From Pseudomonas sp. LS-2 (lineage in GTDB: Bacteria > Pseudomonadota > Gammaproteobacteria > Pseudomonadales > Pseudomonadaceae): a stretch of DNA of 41,019 bases. Positions 1 to 8,927 of the stretch are shown here, piece after piece. Position 1 is the first letter of the stretch, and the number at the start of each line of letters is the position of its first letter. A model generated the notes under the pieces. It did not search any database. It had not been told where the DNA came from and saw nothing but the letters and a program-made list of their open reading frames with translations. A program made the translations under genes and the position numbers. The DNA is taken from assembly GCF_003605735.1 (NCBI RefSeq), contig NZ_QXTJ01000015.1:304058-345076 (forward strand), read 5' to 3'.

Positions 1-303
1 GCCGACATCGGTCCCTGCAGCGAATGGGTACAGAAAGGCCAGACATGGAAGTGCACCGCCGGGAACATTCCGGTCACCTGGATTCCCAAGGCCGTGGGCA
101 AGTGGAACAGCCTGTGTCTGGACAGCGACCAGACCCCGTGGGAAGACGACATCGCCTGCGCCCGCGCCGCCTTCGCCGCCATGAACGTCGAAGTCCGCTG
201 TGCGCCGGGCACCTGGGTCGAGGAAGAAAGCGACGAAGACGCTGATCGCTGGATTCGCATCAGTGCCGACGGTGAGGAAGAGATTACCTGGCGTACGTCG
301 TAA
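1..303 (+). CDS. Hypothetical protein, 5' end outside window
   Basis: An open frame enters at base 1 and ends at a TAA at 301-303, giving the last 100 residues of a protein I do not recognise. The visible part is rich in Trp and acidic residues, has Cys in the stretches GPCSEW and WKCTAG, and ends in an acidic tail (EEEITWRTS). No membrane segment is visible. The start codon lies left of the window; an internal GTG at 94 is not convincing because coding continues upstream of it. A REP palindrome follows the stop, so it is probably transcribed separately from plsB. No function can be assigned. Confidence 0.6.
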   Translation, partial: ADIGPCSEWVQKGQTWKCTAGNIPVTWIPKAVGKWNSLCLDSDQTPWEDDIACARAAFAAMNVEVRCAPGTWVEEESDEDADRWIRISADGEEEITWRTS

Positions 304-322
304 TACCCGACACCCAAACCTC

Positions 323-388
323 GTAGCAGCACGGCTTGCCGGCGGGGGCGCACTCAAGATCGCCCCCGCGGGCAAGCCCGGCTGCAAC
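323..388. repeat. REP palindrome
   Basis: Imperfect inverted repeat: GTAGCAGCACGGCTTGCCGG on the left mirrors CCCGCGGGCAAGCCCGGCTGC on the right, separated by a short loop. It has the same design as the palindrome at 21527-21596 (GTAGCAGTCCGGCTTGCCGG core, loop with 'tcaagatcg'), so the two belong to one REP family. It lies between the partial gene and plsB and may stabilise the upstream mRNA 3' end. Confidence 0.75.
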
Positions 389-484
389 GGATCGGTACTC
401 CGCTCCCCTCTCGCTTTGCCCATCCCCGCCATATCCGGCAAACTGGCCGCTTCGTGGGCGTTGTCCCCCTAGCGCAGAATTCGT

Positions 485-2977
485 ATGACCCGTTCCCCGT
501 TTCGCCGTCTCGTATTCGGCACCGTGCGTCGCCTGCTGTACCTGTGGGTGCGCTCGGAGACAATCAATCAATCGTCGTTCACCCTCAATCTGGATCGCAG
601 CCGCCCGGTGTTCTATGCGCTGCAGAATCCCTCCCTTAGCGATCTCGCGGTCCTGGACACCGAATGCCGCAAGGCCGGCCTTCCACGCCCCGTACTGCCG
701 GTGGTCGTCGGTGATCTGGCAGAGCCTGCCGCCTTCTTCTACCTGACTCCGGAACCCGACTGGCTAGGCCGCCAGGACAAACGGGGCGCACCGCCCACCC
801 TTGAACGTCTGGTCGGCGCTGTCACTCAGAACGCCGCCGAAGATGCGCAGATCATCCCGGTGAGCGTGTTCTGGGGGCAATCGCCGGACAAGGAAGACAG
901 CCCGTGGAAACTGCTGTTCGCCGACAGTTGGGCCGTCACCGGGCGGCTGCGCCGATTCGTCACCATCCTGATTCTCGGTCGCAAAACCCGCGTGCAGTTT
1001 TCCGCGCCGATTCACTTGCGTGAGCTGGTCGACGAGAACAAGGGTTACGAGCGTACCGTACGCATGGCTCAGCGTCTGCTGCGGGTGCATTTCCGCAATC
1101 TGAAGGCCGCCACCATCGGCCCGGACCTGTCACACCGGCGCAATCTGGTGAAGGGACTTCTCGCCGATCCGCTGGTGAAGCAGGCCATTCTCGACGAAGC
1201 GGCCCGAGAGAAAATCCCCGAAGCCAAGGCCCGAGAAAAGGCCCTGCACTATGGCAACGAGATTGCCTCGGATTACACCTACACCGCGATCCGATTTCTG
1301 GAAGTGGTGCTGAGCTGGTTCTGGAACAAGATCTACGACGGGATCAAAGTCAGCCACCTCGAAGGGGTGCAGAACGTCGCACAGGGCAACGAAATCATCT
1401 ATGTGCCCTGCCATCGCAGTCACATCGATTATCTGCTGCTGTCCTATCTGCTGTTCCGCAACGGCCTGACACCGCCGCATATCGCCGCCGGCATCAATCT
1501 CAACATGCCGGTGATCGGCAGCCTGCTGCGCCGGGGCGGTGCGTTCTTCATGCGCCGCACTTTCAAGGGCAACCCGCTCTACACAGCAGTGTTCAACGAG
1601 TACCTGCACACGTTGTTCACCAAGGGTTTCCCTGTGGAGTACTTCGTCGAAGGCGGACGCTCGCGCACCGGTCGCATGCTGCAACCCAAGACCGGCATGC
1701 TCGCCATCACCCTGCGCAGTTTCCTGCGCAATTCACGCACGCCCATCGTTTTCGTGCCGGTGTATATCGGGTACGAGCGCGTGCTGGAGGGTCGTACCTA
1801 TCTGGGCGAGTTGCGCGGCGCAGCGAAGAAGAAGGAATCGATCTTCGACATCTTCAAGGTCATCGGGGCGCTCAAGCAACGCTTCGGCCAGGTCTCGGTC
1901 AACTTCGGTGAGCCGATCAAACTCGCGGACTTCCTCGACCATGAGCAACCGGACTGGCGCGCACAGGCGCTGGGCCCGGTATTCAAACCGGCGTGGCTCA
2001 ACGAGACCACCCACCGGCTAGGCGAACGGGTTGCCCGAAACCTGAACGAAGCGGCGGCGATCAACCCGGTGAACCTGGTGGCGCTGGCACTGCTGTCCAC
2101 ACCCAAGCATGCGCTTGACGATCAGGCCCTGGCGCGGGTGCTGGACCTTTATCTGACCCTGCTGCGCAGCGTGCCCTACTCGCCGCACACCACGTTGCCG
2201 GAAGGCGATGGCCGTGCGTTGATCGAGCACGTGAAAGGCATGGACTTGTTGTCCGAGCAGAAAGATGCGCTGGGCAAGATTTTGTATCTGGACGAGCAGA
2301 ATGCCGTTCTGATGACCTATTACCGCAACAACGTGCTGCATATTTTCGCGCTGCCGTCGTTGTTGGCGAGTTTCTTCCAGAGTTCCTCGCGCATGAGCCG
2401 CGACCAGATCCTGCGTTATGCCAGGGCGCTGTACCCGTATCTGCAATCGGAGCTGTTCATTCGCTGGTCACTGGACGAACTCGATGCGGTGATCGACCAA
2501 TGGCTGGCGGCGCTCGTCGAACACGGCCTGCTGCGCTTCGAGAACGACGTCTTTCTGCGTCCGGCACCCAGCTCGCGCCAGTTCGTGCTGTTGACGCTGC
2601 TGTCGCGGGCCATTGCCCAGACCTTGCAGCGCTTCTACATGTCGATTTCGCTGCTGCTCAACAGCGGCCAACACACCCTCACCGCGGAAGAGCTGGAAGA
2701 CCTGTGCACGATCATGGCTCAGCGCCTGTCGATCCTGCATGGCTTGAATGCACCGGAATTTTTCGACAAGAGCCTGTTCCGCCACTTCATTCAAACGCTG
2801 CTGGATCAGGGTGTGCTGCGCAAGGACGACAACGGCAAGCTGGGGTATCACGAGCTGTTAGGCGAACTGGCTGAAGGCGCGGCCAAGCGGGTTTTACCTG
2901 CCGAAATACGTTTATCGATTCGCCAGGTGGCACTGCATCGCAATGAAGAGGTCGTAGAGACGGGCCCGAATGCCTGA
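485..2977 (+). CDS. plsB: Glycerol-3-phosphate 1-O-acyltransferase PlsB
   Basis: 830 residues, the usual length for PlsB. It catalyses the first acylation of sn-glycerol-3-phosphate to lysophosphatidic acid at the inner membrane, using acyl-ACP or acyl-CoA. The acyltransferase block I signature HX4D is seen as HRSHID at residues 310-315. Block III is present as [11 protein letters not shown] and a later block as [15 protein letters not shown]. The N-terminus has a short basic/hydrophobic stretch ([17 protein letters not shown]) of the kind that anchors PlsB. The ATG at 485 gives the family N-terminus, although a strong ribosome binding site is not obvious. A REP pair follows the gene. Assignment is firm. 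Confidence 0.96.
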   Translation: MTRSPFRRLVFGTVRRLLYLWVRSETINQSSFTLNLDRSRPVFYALQNPSLSDLAVLDTECRKAGLPRPVLPVVVGDLAEPAAFFYLTPEPDWLGRQDKRGAPPTLERLVGAVTQNAAEDAQIIPVSVFWGQSPDKEDSPWKLLFADSWAVTGRLRRFVTILILGRKTRVQFSAPIHLRELVDENKGYERTVRMAQRLLRVHFRNLKAATIGPDLSHRRNLVKGLLADPLVKQAILDEAAREKIPEAKAREKALHYGNEIASDYTYTAIRFLEVVLSWFWNKIYDGIKVSHLEGVQNVAQGNEIIYVPCHRSHIDYLLLSYLLFRNGLTPPHIAAGINLNMPVIGSLLRRGGAFFMRRTFKGNPLYTAVFNEYLHTLFTKGFPVEYFVEGGRSRTGRMLQPKTGMLAITLRSFLRNSRTPIVFVPVYIGYERVLEGRTYLGELRGAAKKKESIFDIFKVIGALKQRFGQVSVNFGEPIKLADFLDHEQPDWRAQALGPVFKPAWLNETTHRLGERVARNLNEAAAINPVNLVALALLSTPKHALDDQALARVLDLYLTLLRSVPYSPHTTLPEGDGRALIEHVKGMDLLSEQKDALGKILYLDEQNAVLMTYYRNNVLHIFALPSLLASFFQSSSRMSRDQILRYARALYPYLQSELFIRWSLDELDAVIDQWLAALVEHGLLRFENDVFLRPAPSSRQFVLLTLLSRAIAQTLQRFYMSISLLLNSGQHTLTAEELEDLCTIMAQRLSILHGLNAPEFFDKSLFRHFIQTLLDQGVLRKDDNGKLGYHELLGELAEGAAKRVLPAEIRLSIRQVALHRNEEVVETGPNA

Positions 2978-2987
2978 CTCCCATAGT

Positions 2988-3076
2988 TGCAGGAGTCAGC
3001 TAGCTTGCGATGGGACCTGGCTGACATTACAGCGGGCACTGACGCACCGCGATCCCGGGCAAGCTCACTCCTGCAG
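2988..3076. repeat. Degenerate REP pair (inverted)
   Basis: Two REP-like units in inverted orientation: TGCAGGAGTCAGCTAGCTTGCGATGG near 2988 and GCGATCCCGGGCAAGCTCACTCCTGCAG ending near 3076. The left copy has diverged from the family core (GGAGTGAGCTTGC). It sits directly after plsB and before the lipoprotein gene. Confidence 0.7.
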
Positions 3077-3128
3077 CTGACGCCTCATGCATCCCGGACC
3101 TGAACACGGTCCGACAAGGAGACACACG

Positions 3129-3527
3129 ATGAAACACATACTGCTGACCCTCATGACCACGGTCCTCGCCGCCTGCGCCCACGCCCCGGACAACACGCCC
3201 GGCACCGTCGATGGCGAGGTGTTCTACTTGCAACGCATGGCCCTGCCGCCAACCGCCACCTTGCAAGTCACCCTGCAGAACGTATCGTTGGCCGACGCGC
3301 CTGCCCAAACCCTCGCCAGTCAGAAAGGCCCGATCAAGGGCCAGGTTCCGCTGCCCTTTCACCTGACCTACGATCAGAAGCAGGTCAAGCCGGGCCATAC
3401 CTATTCGGTCAGTGCGCGAATCGAAGTCGATGGCGAACTCCTGATGATCAGCACCGAACGCTACACCGTGGACCTGACGCTGGAAGAAAAACCGCCAGTC
3501 AAGATTCGTTTGAACCCGGCGCGCTAG
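3129..3527 (+). CDS. YbaY-family lipoprotein
   Basis: 132 residues. The ATG at 3129 is preceded by AAGGAGA at 3116-3122, which decides this start over a more upstream one. Residues 1-16 form a lipoprotein signal (KHILLTLMTTVLAAC, lipobox LAAC with Cys16), so an outer- or inner-membrane lipoprotein is expected. The rest reads as a beta-rich domain (FYLQRMALPPTATLQVTLQNVSLADAP) typical of the YbaY/YscW-like lipoprotein family. The family's cellular role is poorly known; the link to type III pilotins is structural only. The neighbouring exported DUF4197 gene starts 37 bp downstream, so the two may be co-transcribed. Confidence 0.8.
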   Translation: MKHILLTLMTTVLAACAHAPDNTPGTVDGEVFYLQRMALPPTATLQVTLQNVSLADAPAQTLASQKGPIKGQVPLPFHLTYDQKQVKPGHTYSVSARIEVDGELLMISTERYTVDLTLEEKPPVKIRLNPAR

Positions 3528-3564
3528 CCCCTGATTTTTCTATTTCCGCATAAGGACGTTATCC

Positions 3565-4254
3565 ATGCTGCTTCGCTCTCTCTCGTTCACCGGCCTGTGT
3601 GCTGGCCTGCTGCTGTCGGCCAGTGCCTTCGCGTTGTCGCTGAACGACCTGTCGCAATCGGACGCCACGGGCGGTATGAAGGATGCCCTGACACAGGGCG
3701 CCCAGATCGCGGTCAAGCAGTTGGGCGTGCCTGGAGGCTTCAGCAACAACAAGGACGTACGCATCGAACTGCCAGGCAAACTCGGCAAGGTCGCGAGCAA
3801 GATGAAGCAGTTCGGCATGGGTGCGCAGGTGGACCAACTGGAAACCAGCATGAACCAGGCAGCCGAAGCTGCGGTGCCACAGGCCCAGGCGCTGCTGGTC
3901 GACGCGGTGAAGAAGATGAGCGTGTCTGACGCCAAGGGCATTCTGACTGGCGGCAAGGACTCTGCCACCGAGTACCTGAACAAATCCAGCCGCGAGCAGA
4001 TCCGCGCCAGGTTCCTGCCCATCGTCAAACAGGCCACCGACAAGGTTGGCCTTGCACAGAAATACAACGCTTTCGCAGGGCAAGCGGCAGCCCTTGGCGT
4101 GGTCGACGCGAAGGACGCGAACGTCGAAGGTTACGTCACCGAAAAAGCCCTCGATGGCCTGTTCGAAATGATCGCCAAACAGGAAGAAAGCATCCGCGCC
4201 AACCCGGCCGCCGCGGCGACAAGCCTGGCGAAGAAGGTGTTTGGGGCGCTGTAA
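3565..4254 (+). CDS. DUF4197 exported protein
   Basis: 229 residues with a cleavable signal peptide (residues 1 to about 23, LCAGLLLSASAFA) followed by a mainly helical domain beginning LSLNDLSQSDATGGMKDAL. The pattern 'ALTQGAQIAVKQLG...GGFSNNKDVRIELPGKL' and the C-terminal 'LDGLFEMIAKQEESIRANPAAAATSLAKKVFG' are characteristic of the DUF4197 family, which is periplasmic and of unknown function. A strong intrinsic terminator follows the stop. It is probably the second gene of a two-gene unit with the lipoprotein upstream. Confidence 0.88.
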   Translation: MLLRSLSFTGLCAGLLLSASAFALSLNDLSQSDATGGMKDALTQGAQIAVKQLGVPGGFSNNKDVRIELPGKLGKVASKMKQFGMGAQVDQLETSMNQAAEAAVPQAQALLVDAVKKMSVSDAKGILTGGKDSATEYLNKSSREQIRARFLPIVKQATDKVGLAQKYNAFAGQAAALGVVDAKDANVEGYVTEKALDGLFEMIAKQEESIRANPAAAATSLAKKVFGAL

Positions 4255-4277
4255 TCCATCGCCGTTCACCTGAAACG

Positions 4278-4313
4278 AAAAAGCCCCGGCGCTGTTAGGC
4301 GTCGGGGCTTTTT
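4278..4313. terminator. Intrinsic terminator after the DUF4197 gene
   Basis: Stem AAAAGCCCCGGCG / CGTCGGGGCTTTT with one G-T wobble and an 8-nt loop, followed by a T run. The A-rich left side means it can also work on the minus strand, and so could end the leftward fic transcript too. Confidence 0.9.
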
Positions 4314-4386
4314 ATCAGGGCCATGGCCTGGAAGTCAGATGTGCAGCCAGGCCACGAGGCCAAGCAACACTGGCAACCAACCCCGC

Positions 4387-5754
4387 CTATTGCTCATGGA
4401 ACATCTGACGAAGTGTCAGCCGGTCGCGCAGTGTGAACACCCACTCTCGGCCTACCTTGTTTTTTTCAAGGGCACCCTGCGCCGCCAGACCATTCAACGC
4501 AGCTGACGCCGTGTTGTAAGAGCACTCAAGGTTCTCCTTGACGTTGACCGCAGTGAACTCCTTGTCAATGCCGTTGAGCGCGACCTGGAATATGGCTTTC
4601 TGTTTATCGGTAAGCTTTTCGAACATCGTTGACTGTTCCAGCCAACGATCAAAACTCAAAGCGTCGGACACCGTCTGTTTGTAGGTGGTCAGGAAATCGC
4701 TGACCGCCCTCATGACAATTGAACACTGATAGTCGATGAAGTAGGTCAGATCCATTTCGTCCATCTCACTGTGCAGATACGACCTTCCATATTTGATTGG
4801 CGCGTTACGCAACAGAACGCTTATCGCGATGTAGCGAAAGGCAGAGAAGCCATGACGGAACAAATGCCAGTAGAAAAGCGCACGTGCGACTCGGCCGTTG
4901 CCATCTCGAAACGGGTGCTCGTACCCCACCGCGAAATGCAGACCGATGGCCTTGATCAGCGGGTGAAGATAGTCAGCGTGCTCCAGGTCATGATGCGGCG
5001 TGTTGATCCAGTCAGCCAACCGCTGCAACCGGTCCTTCAGGCCCACGGCCGGAGGCGGTACATGAACCGTGTTGCCGTCACCGTCCTGCACCACTACGTC
5101 ATCGTTCAGCCGGAAAATGCCGGGGGAGTACTTGCTGTCGTCAATCCCGCCGACACCTACGGCGTACAGTTCAGCAATGAGTTCGACACTCAGTGGCACC
5201 GTGCGCTTCTCCCACGCGAACTGCATCAGTCTGAAATTGCCTATGATCATACGCTCGTCAGGTGTGCGCGGTTGGCGATTGCGTTTGAGCATGTCCTTGG
5301 CAACTTTGGTCGTCGTCGCAGCGCCCTCCAACTGGCTGCTGCTGATGGCTTCGTCTTCGATCAGGTCATTGAGCAGATAGTGAAAATGGGCGTTCTCGCC
5401 GATGTGGCTGCTGATGTGCTCCAGGGCGGCCATGGTCGTGTGACGGTCAACGCACGTAATCGCTCGCTGCGCCAGAGGCGTCAGCAGATAGGTGCAGCGG
5501 AACGTCGGGCCCTCTGAAATCAGAATCGTCGACTGCTGAGCCGAACGCGCCGACTTGACCAGACTCCAGCAGATGCGCGGATCGAGTTCAGGTGGCCAGC
5601 GGTGGCGCAGTTGGTCGTAAGGGAGATAGCGCCCGTGCTGATCCAGCGGCGTATGCAGCGCCAGATAGCGCGCGGGGTCTTGCCAGAAACGGTTATCTGC
5701 AGACTGGCGGAACACGTCGCATGGCGGCAGGGGCCGTGGTGGTGGTTTGATCAT
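4387..5754 (-). CDS. Fic-domain protein with C-terminal winged helix
   Basis: 455 residues from the ATG at 5754. The Fic core motif HPFxDGNGRxxR is intact (HPFRDGNGRVAR, His280 in this numbering). That motif marks an active AMP (or other NMP) transferase that modifies hydroxyl groups of target proteins. An inhibitory-helix motif of the S/TxxxE(G/N) type is seen in SSSQLEGA (Glu143), N-terminal to the core, as in self-inhibited class II Fic enzymes. Residues about 380-444 (LTDKQKAIFQ...YNTASAALNGLAAQGAL...GREWVF) read as a winged helix, a possible DNA-binding module. An in-frame upstream ATG at 5826 would add 24 residues, but it would place the protein across a clear duplicated operator, so 5754 is preferred. 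The gene lies between DUF4197 and mexK in an otherwise conserved block and looks like an insertion. No separate antitoxin gene is seen. Confidence 0.88.
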   Translation of the reverse strand: MIKPPPRPLPPCDVFRQSADNRFWQDPARYLALHTPLDQHGRYLPYDQLRHRWPPELDPRICWSLVKSARSAQQSTILISEGPTFRCTYLLTPLAQRAITCVDRHTTMAALEHISSHIGENAHFHYLLNDLIEDEAISSSQLEGAATTTKVAKDMLKRNRQPRTPDERMIIGNFRLMQFAWEKRTVPLSVELIAELYAVGVGGIDDSKYSPGIFRLNDDVVVQDGDGNTVHVPPPAVGLKDRLQRLADWINTPHHDLEHADYLHPLIKAIGLHFAVGYEHPFRDGNGRVARALFYWHLFRHGFSAFRYIAISVLLRNAPIKYGRSYLHSEMDEMDLTYFIDYQCSIVMRAVSDFLTTYKQTVSDALSFDRWLEQSTMFEKLTDKQKAIFQVALNGIDKEFTAVNVKENLECSYNTASAALNGLAAQGALEKNKVGREWVFTLRDRLTLRQMFHEQ

Positions 5755-5757
5755 GCC

Positions 5758-5836
5758 TGTCTCAGTTTTGGTGATTACTGAGACACCAATACACCAGCGG
5801 ACGAGACATGTCTCAACATTATCCAATTTTGAGACA
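5758..5836 (-). promoter_or_regulatory. Duplicated operator and promoter of the fic gene
   Basis: Two dyads with identical architecture, TGTCTCA-N14-TGAGACA, lie at 5758-5785 and 5809-5836, exactly 51 bp apart. An extra half-site GAGACA at 5803-5808 abuts the second dyad and creates a perfect 12-bp palindrome (GAGACATGTCTC, 5803-5814). On the minus strand a plausible sigma70 promoter overlaps them: -35 TTGAGA (5816-5811), 17-bp spacer, -10 TGTATT (5793-5788). The start point would fall near the dyad next to the fic ATG. The layout fits autorepression, perhaps by the winged helix of the Fic protein itself. The repeats are seen directly; the promoter and regulator are inferred. Confidence 0.75.
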
Positions 5837-5847
5837 TGGCTCGAAGC

Positions 5848-8800
5848 CTACAGCGCCTCCTCTTTCTTCACCTTGAACCACGCCGCATACAGCGCCGGCA
5901 AAAACAGCAACGTCAGTGCCGTGGCGACGATGAGGCCGCCCATGATCGCCACCGCCATCGGCCCGAAGAACACGCTGCGCGACAGTGGGATCATCGCCAG
6001 CACCGCCGCGAGTGCCGTCAGCACGATCGGGCGGAAGCGTCGCACGGTCGCCTCGATGATCGCCTGCCAGCGATCCAGTCCCGCAGCGATATCCTGTTCG
6101 ATCTGGTCCACGAGAATCACCGAATTGCGCATGATCATGCCCGATAGCGCGATGGTGCCGAGCATGGCGACGAAGCCGAAAGGCTGACGAAAAATCAGCA
6201 GGAACAGGGTCACGCCGATCAGCCCCAAGGGCGCGGTGAGAAACACCATGAAGGTGCGCGAAAAGCTGCGCAGCTGGATCATCAGCAAGGTCAACACAAC
6301 GACAATGAACAGCGGCACGCCTGCGTTCACCGAGTTCTGTCCTCGGGTCGAGTCTTCCACGGTCCCGCCGACTTCCAGCAGGTAGCCGTCCGGCAACTCG
6401 GCGCGCACACCGTCCAGCGTCGGGAGAATCTGATTGACCAGCGTGGCCGGTTGTTCCTTGCCATAGATATCGGCGCGAATGGTCACATTGGGCAAACGAT
6501 TCCGGTGCCAGATGATGCCTTCCTCGAAACCGTATTCCAGTGTCGCGATCTGGGACAGTGCAACGCTGCTGCCATTGTCCGTGGGAATCGAAAGGCTGGC
6601 GAGCCCGCCCAGTTCATGCCGTTCCTGCTCAGTGCCGCGCAGGAGGATCTCGATCAGTTCATCATCCTCTCGATACTGGCTGACGCTGGAGCCGGTCAGT
6701 TGGCTTTGCAGGAAGCGCGACAAATCGGCAGTCGTCACACCCAACGCCCTGGCGCGGTCCTGATCGACGTTGAGGTAGACCACTTTGCTCGGCTCCTCCC
6801 AATCCAGGTGCACGTTGACCACATGGGGGTTTTCCCTGACCTTGGCTGCAACCTTGCGGGCCAGCGCACGCACTGCGTCGATGTGCTCGCCGGTGATCCT
6901 GAACTGCACCGGATAACCTACCGGAGGACCGTTTTCCAGACGCGTGACACGCGGTCGCAACGACGGAAATTGCTCGTCGAGCGTTTGAATCAGCCAGATA
7001 CGCAATGCCTCCCGATCCTCGATGGTTTTTGCCAACACCACAAACTGCGCGAAACTGGCTGCGGGCAGTTGCTGGTCCAGCGGCAGGTAAAAGCGTGGGG
7101 ACCCAGTGCCCACGTAAGCCACATAGTTTTCGACGCCGGCGTGGTCTTTGATCATGGCTTCCAGGCGCTTGACCTGCTCGGTGGTATTGCTCAGTGAGGC
7201 GCCCTCGGCAAGCTTCAGATCGACCATCAGCTCCAGTCGTCCCGACGCAGGAAAAAACTGCTGGGGCACAAAACGGAACATGGCAATCGACAACACGAAC
7301 AGGGCGATGGTCAGGACGATGACCGTCTTGCGCCGCCGCACGCACCAGCCAACCAATCCCCGTACGCGCTTGTAGAACGGTGTGCCGTAAGGGTCTGGCG
7401 CATCAGGGCCTGAGCCGTGCCGAGCGGCGTGGATTTTCGCCAGATCCGGCAACAGGCGCTCGCCCAGATACGGCACGAACACCACCGCCGCCACCCACGA
7501 GGCCAGCAAGGCGATGGTCACCACCTGGAAAATCGAGCGCGTGTACTCACCCGTACTCGACTGCGCGGTCGCAATGGGCAGAAAGCCTGCCGCCGTGATG
7601 AGGGTGCCGGTGAGCATCGGGAGCGCGGTGCTGGTCCAGGCGAAACTCGCGGCCTTGAGCCGGTCGTAACCCTGTTCCATTTTGATTGCCATCATCTCCA
7701 CGGCGATGATCGCGTCGTCCACCAACAGCCCCAGCGCCAACACCAGGGCACCGAGGGAAATCTTGTGCAGGCCGATGCCCAGGTAATACATGCAAGCGAA
7801 TGTCATGGCCAGCACCAACGGAATCGCCAGCGCCACCACCATCCCGGTGCGCACACCCAGCGAGAAAAAGCTCACCAGCAGCACGATGCCCAGCGCTTCA
7901 GCGAGCACCTGGACGAACTCGCCGACGCTGGTTTTCACCGCCGCTGGCTGATCGGAGACCTTGCGCAGTTGCATCCCCGCCGGCAGGTTGTTCTGTAAGC
8001 GGGCGAACTCCCCTTCCAGCGCCTTGCCCAGCACGAGGATATCGCCGCCGTCCTTCATCGCCACCGCAAGGCCGATTGCGTCTTCGCCCATGAAACGCAT
8101 GCGCGGCGCGGGAGGGTCGTTGAAACCTCGACGTACGTCCGCCAGATCGCTGATCCGGAAAGTGCGGTCGCCGACGCGAATGGGGAAAGCACGAATCTGG
8201 TCGACCGTTTGAAAACGTCCCGTGACGCGAAGCTGAACGCGTTCGCTGGGCGTCTCGAAGAAGCTCGCGGCCACCACGGCGTTCTGTGCTTCCAGCGCCT
8301 GCTGCACAGCTTGCAGAGGCAGTCCGAGCGTGGCGAGCTTGACGTTGGACAGCTCGATCCAGATCTTCTCGTCCTGCAGGCCCAACAGCTCGACCTTGCC
8401 GACGTCCTTCACTCGCTGGAGCTGAATCTGGATGCGGTCGGCGTAGTCCTTGAGCACGGCATAGTCGAACCCTTCGCCGGTCAGCGCGTAGATATTGCCA
8501 AAGGTGGTGCCGAACTCATCGTTGAAGAATGGACCCTGCACACCAACGGGAAGCGTCTGACGAATGTCGCCGATCTTCTTGCGGATCTGATACCAGAGTT
8601 CCGGCAGCCTGGCGGACACCAGGGAATCGCGTGCGATGAACGTCACCTGAGATTCACCGGGTCGTGAGAACGAGACGATGCGCTCGTAATCACCGGTCTC
8701 CATCAGCTTCTTTTCGATGCGATCGGTGACCTGCCGCGCCACCTCTTCAGCGCTGGCGCCCGGCCATAGCGTGCGGATGACCATGGCTTTGAAGGTAAAG

Positions 8801-8922
8801 GGCGGGTCTTCGCTTTGCCCCAACTTGGTGTAGGACAGCGCGCCAATGACGGCCAGCAGAATCATCAAGTACAGGACCATCTGCCGATTGCGCAGGGCCC
8901 ATTCGGAAAGGTTGAAACGCAT
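5848..8922 (-). CDS. mexK: RND efflux transporter permease, MexK type
   Basis: 1024 residues, the inner-membrane proton-driven pump of a tripartite drug exporter (AcrB/HAE1 family). The N-terminus (MRFNLSEWALRNRQMVLYLM) and the segment YTKLGQSEDPPFTFKAMVIR resemble MexK. Twelve membrane segments are expected, with two large periplasmic loops. The paired proton-relay aspartates of TM4 are Asp402-Asp403 (GLLVDDAIIAVE). The gene begins 5 bp after the mexJ stop, so the two are translationally linked. In P. aeruginosa MexJK exports triclosan and, with OprM, erythromycin. No outer-membrane channel gene is present here, as in the MexJK locus. Symbol rests on family reading plus synteny with plsB and rsmJ. 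Confidence 0.85.
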   Translation of the reverse strand: MRFNLSEWALRNRQMVLYLMILLAVIGALSYTKLGQSEDPPFTFKAMVIRTLWPGASAEEVARQVTDRIEKKLMETGDYERIVSFSRPGESQVTFIARDSLVSARLPELWYQIRKKIGDIRQTLPVGVQGPFFNDEFGTTFGNIYALTGEGFDYAVLKDYADRIQIQLQRVKDVGKVELLGLQDEKIWIELSNVKLATLGLPLQAVQQALEAQNAVVAASFFETPSERVQLRVTGRFQTVDQIRAFPIRVGDRTFRISDLADVRRGFNDPPAPRMRFMGEDAIGLAVAMKDGGDILVLGKALEGEFARLQNNLPAGMQLRKVSDQPAAVKTSVGEFVQVLAEALGIVLLVSFFSLGVRTGMVVALAIPLVLAMTFACMYYLGIGLHKISLGALVLALGLLVDDAIIAVEMMAIKMEQGYDRLKAASFAWTSTALPMLTGTLITAAGFLPIATAQSSTGEYTRSIFQVVTIALLASWVAAVVFVPYLGERLLPDLAKIHAARHGSGPDAPDPYGTPFYKRVRGLVGWCVRRRKTVIVLTIALFVLSIAMFRFVPQQFFPASGRLELMVDLKLAEGASLSNTTEQVKRLEAMIKDHAGVENYVAYVGTGSPRFYLPLDQQLPAASFAQFVVLAKTIEDREALRIWLIQTLDEQFPSLRPRVTRLENGPPVGYPVQFRITGEHIDAVRALARKVAAKVRENPHVVNVHLDWEEPSKVVYLNVDQDRARALGVTTADLSRFLQSQLTGSSVSQYREDDELIEILLRGTEQERHELGGLASLSIPTDNGSSVALSQIATLEYGFEEGIIWHRNRLPNVTIRADIYGKEQPATLVNQILPTLDGVRAELPDGYLLEVGGTVEDSTRGQNSVNAGVPLFIVVVLTLLMIQLRSFSRTFMVFLTAPLGLIGVTLFLLIFRQPFGFVAMLGTIALSGMIMRNSVILVDQIEQDIAAGLDRWQAIIEATVRRFRPIVLTALAAVLAMIPLSRSVFFGPMAVAIMGGLIVATALTLLFLPALYAAWFKVKKEEAL

Positions 8923-8927
8923 CGGTC

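Noticed and set aside
5755..5826. Longer Fic protein starting at 5826
   Set aside because: The extra 24 residues would be encoded by the duplicated operator, and the promoter would then have to lie inside mexK; the ATG at 5754 is more economical.
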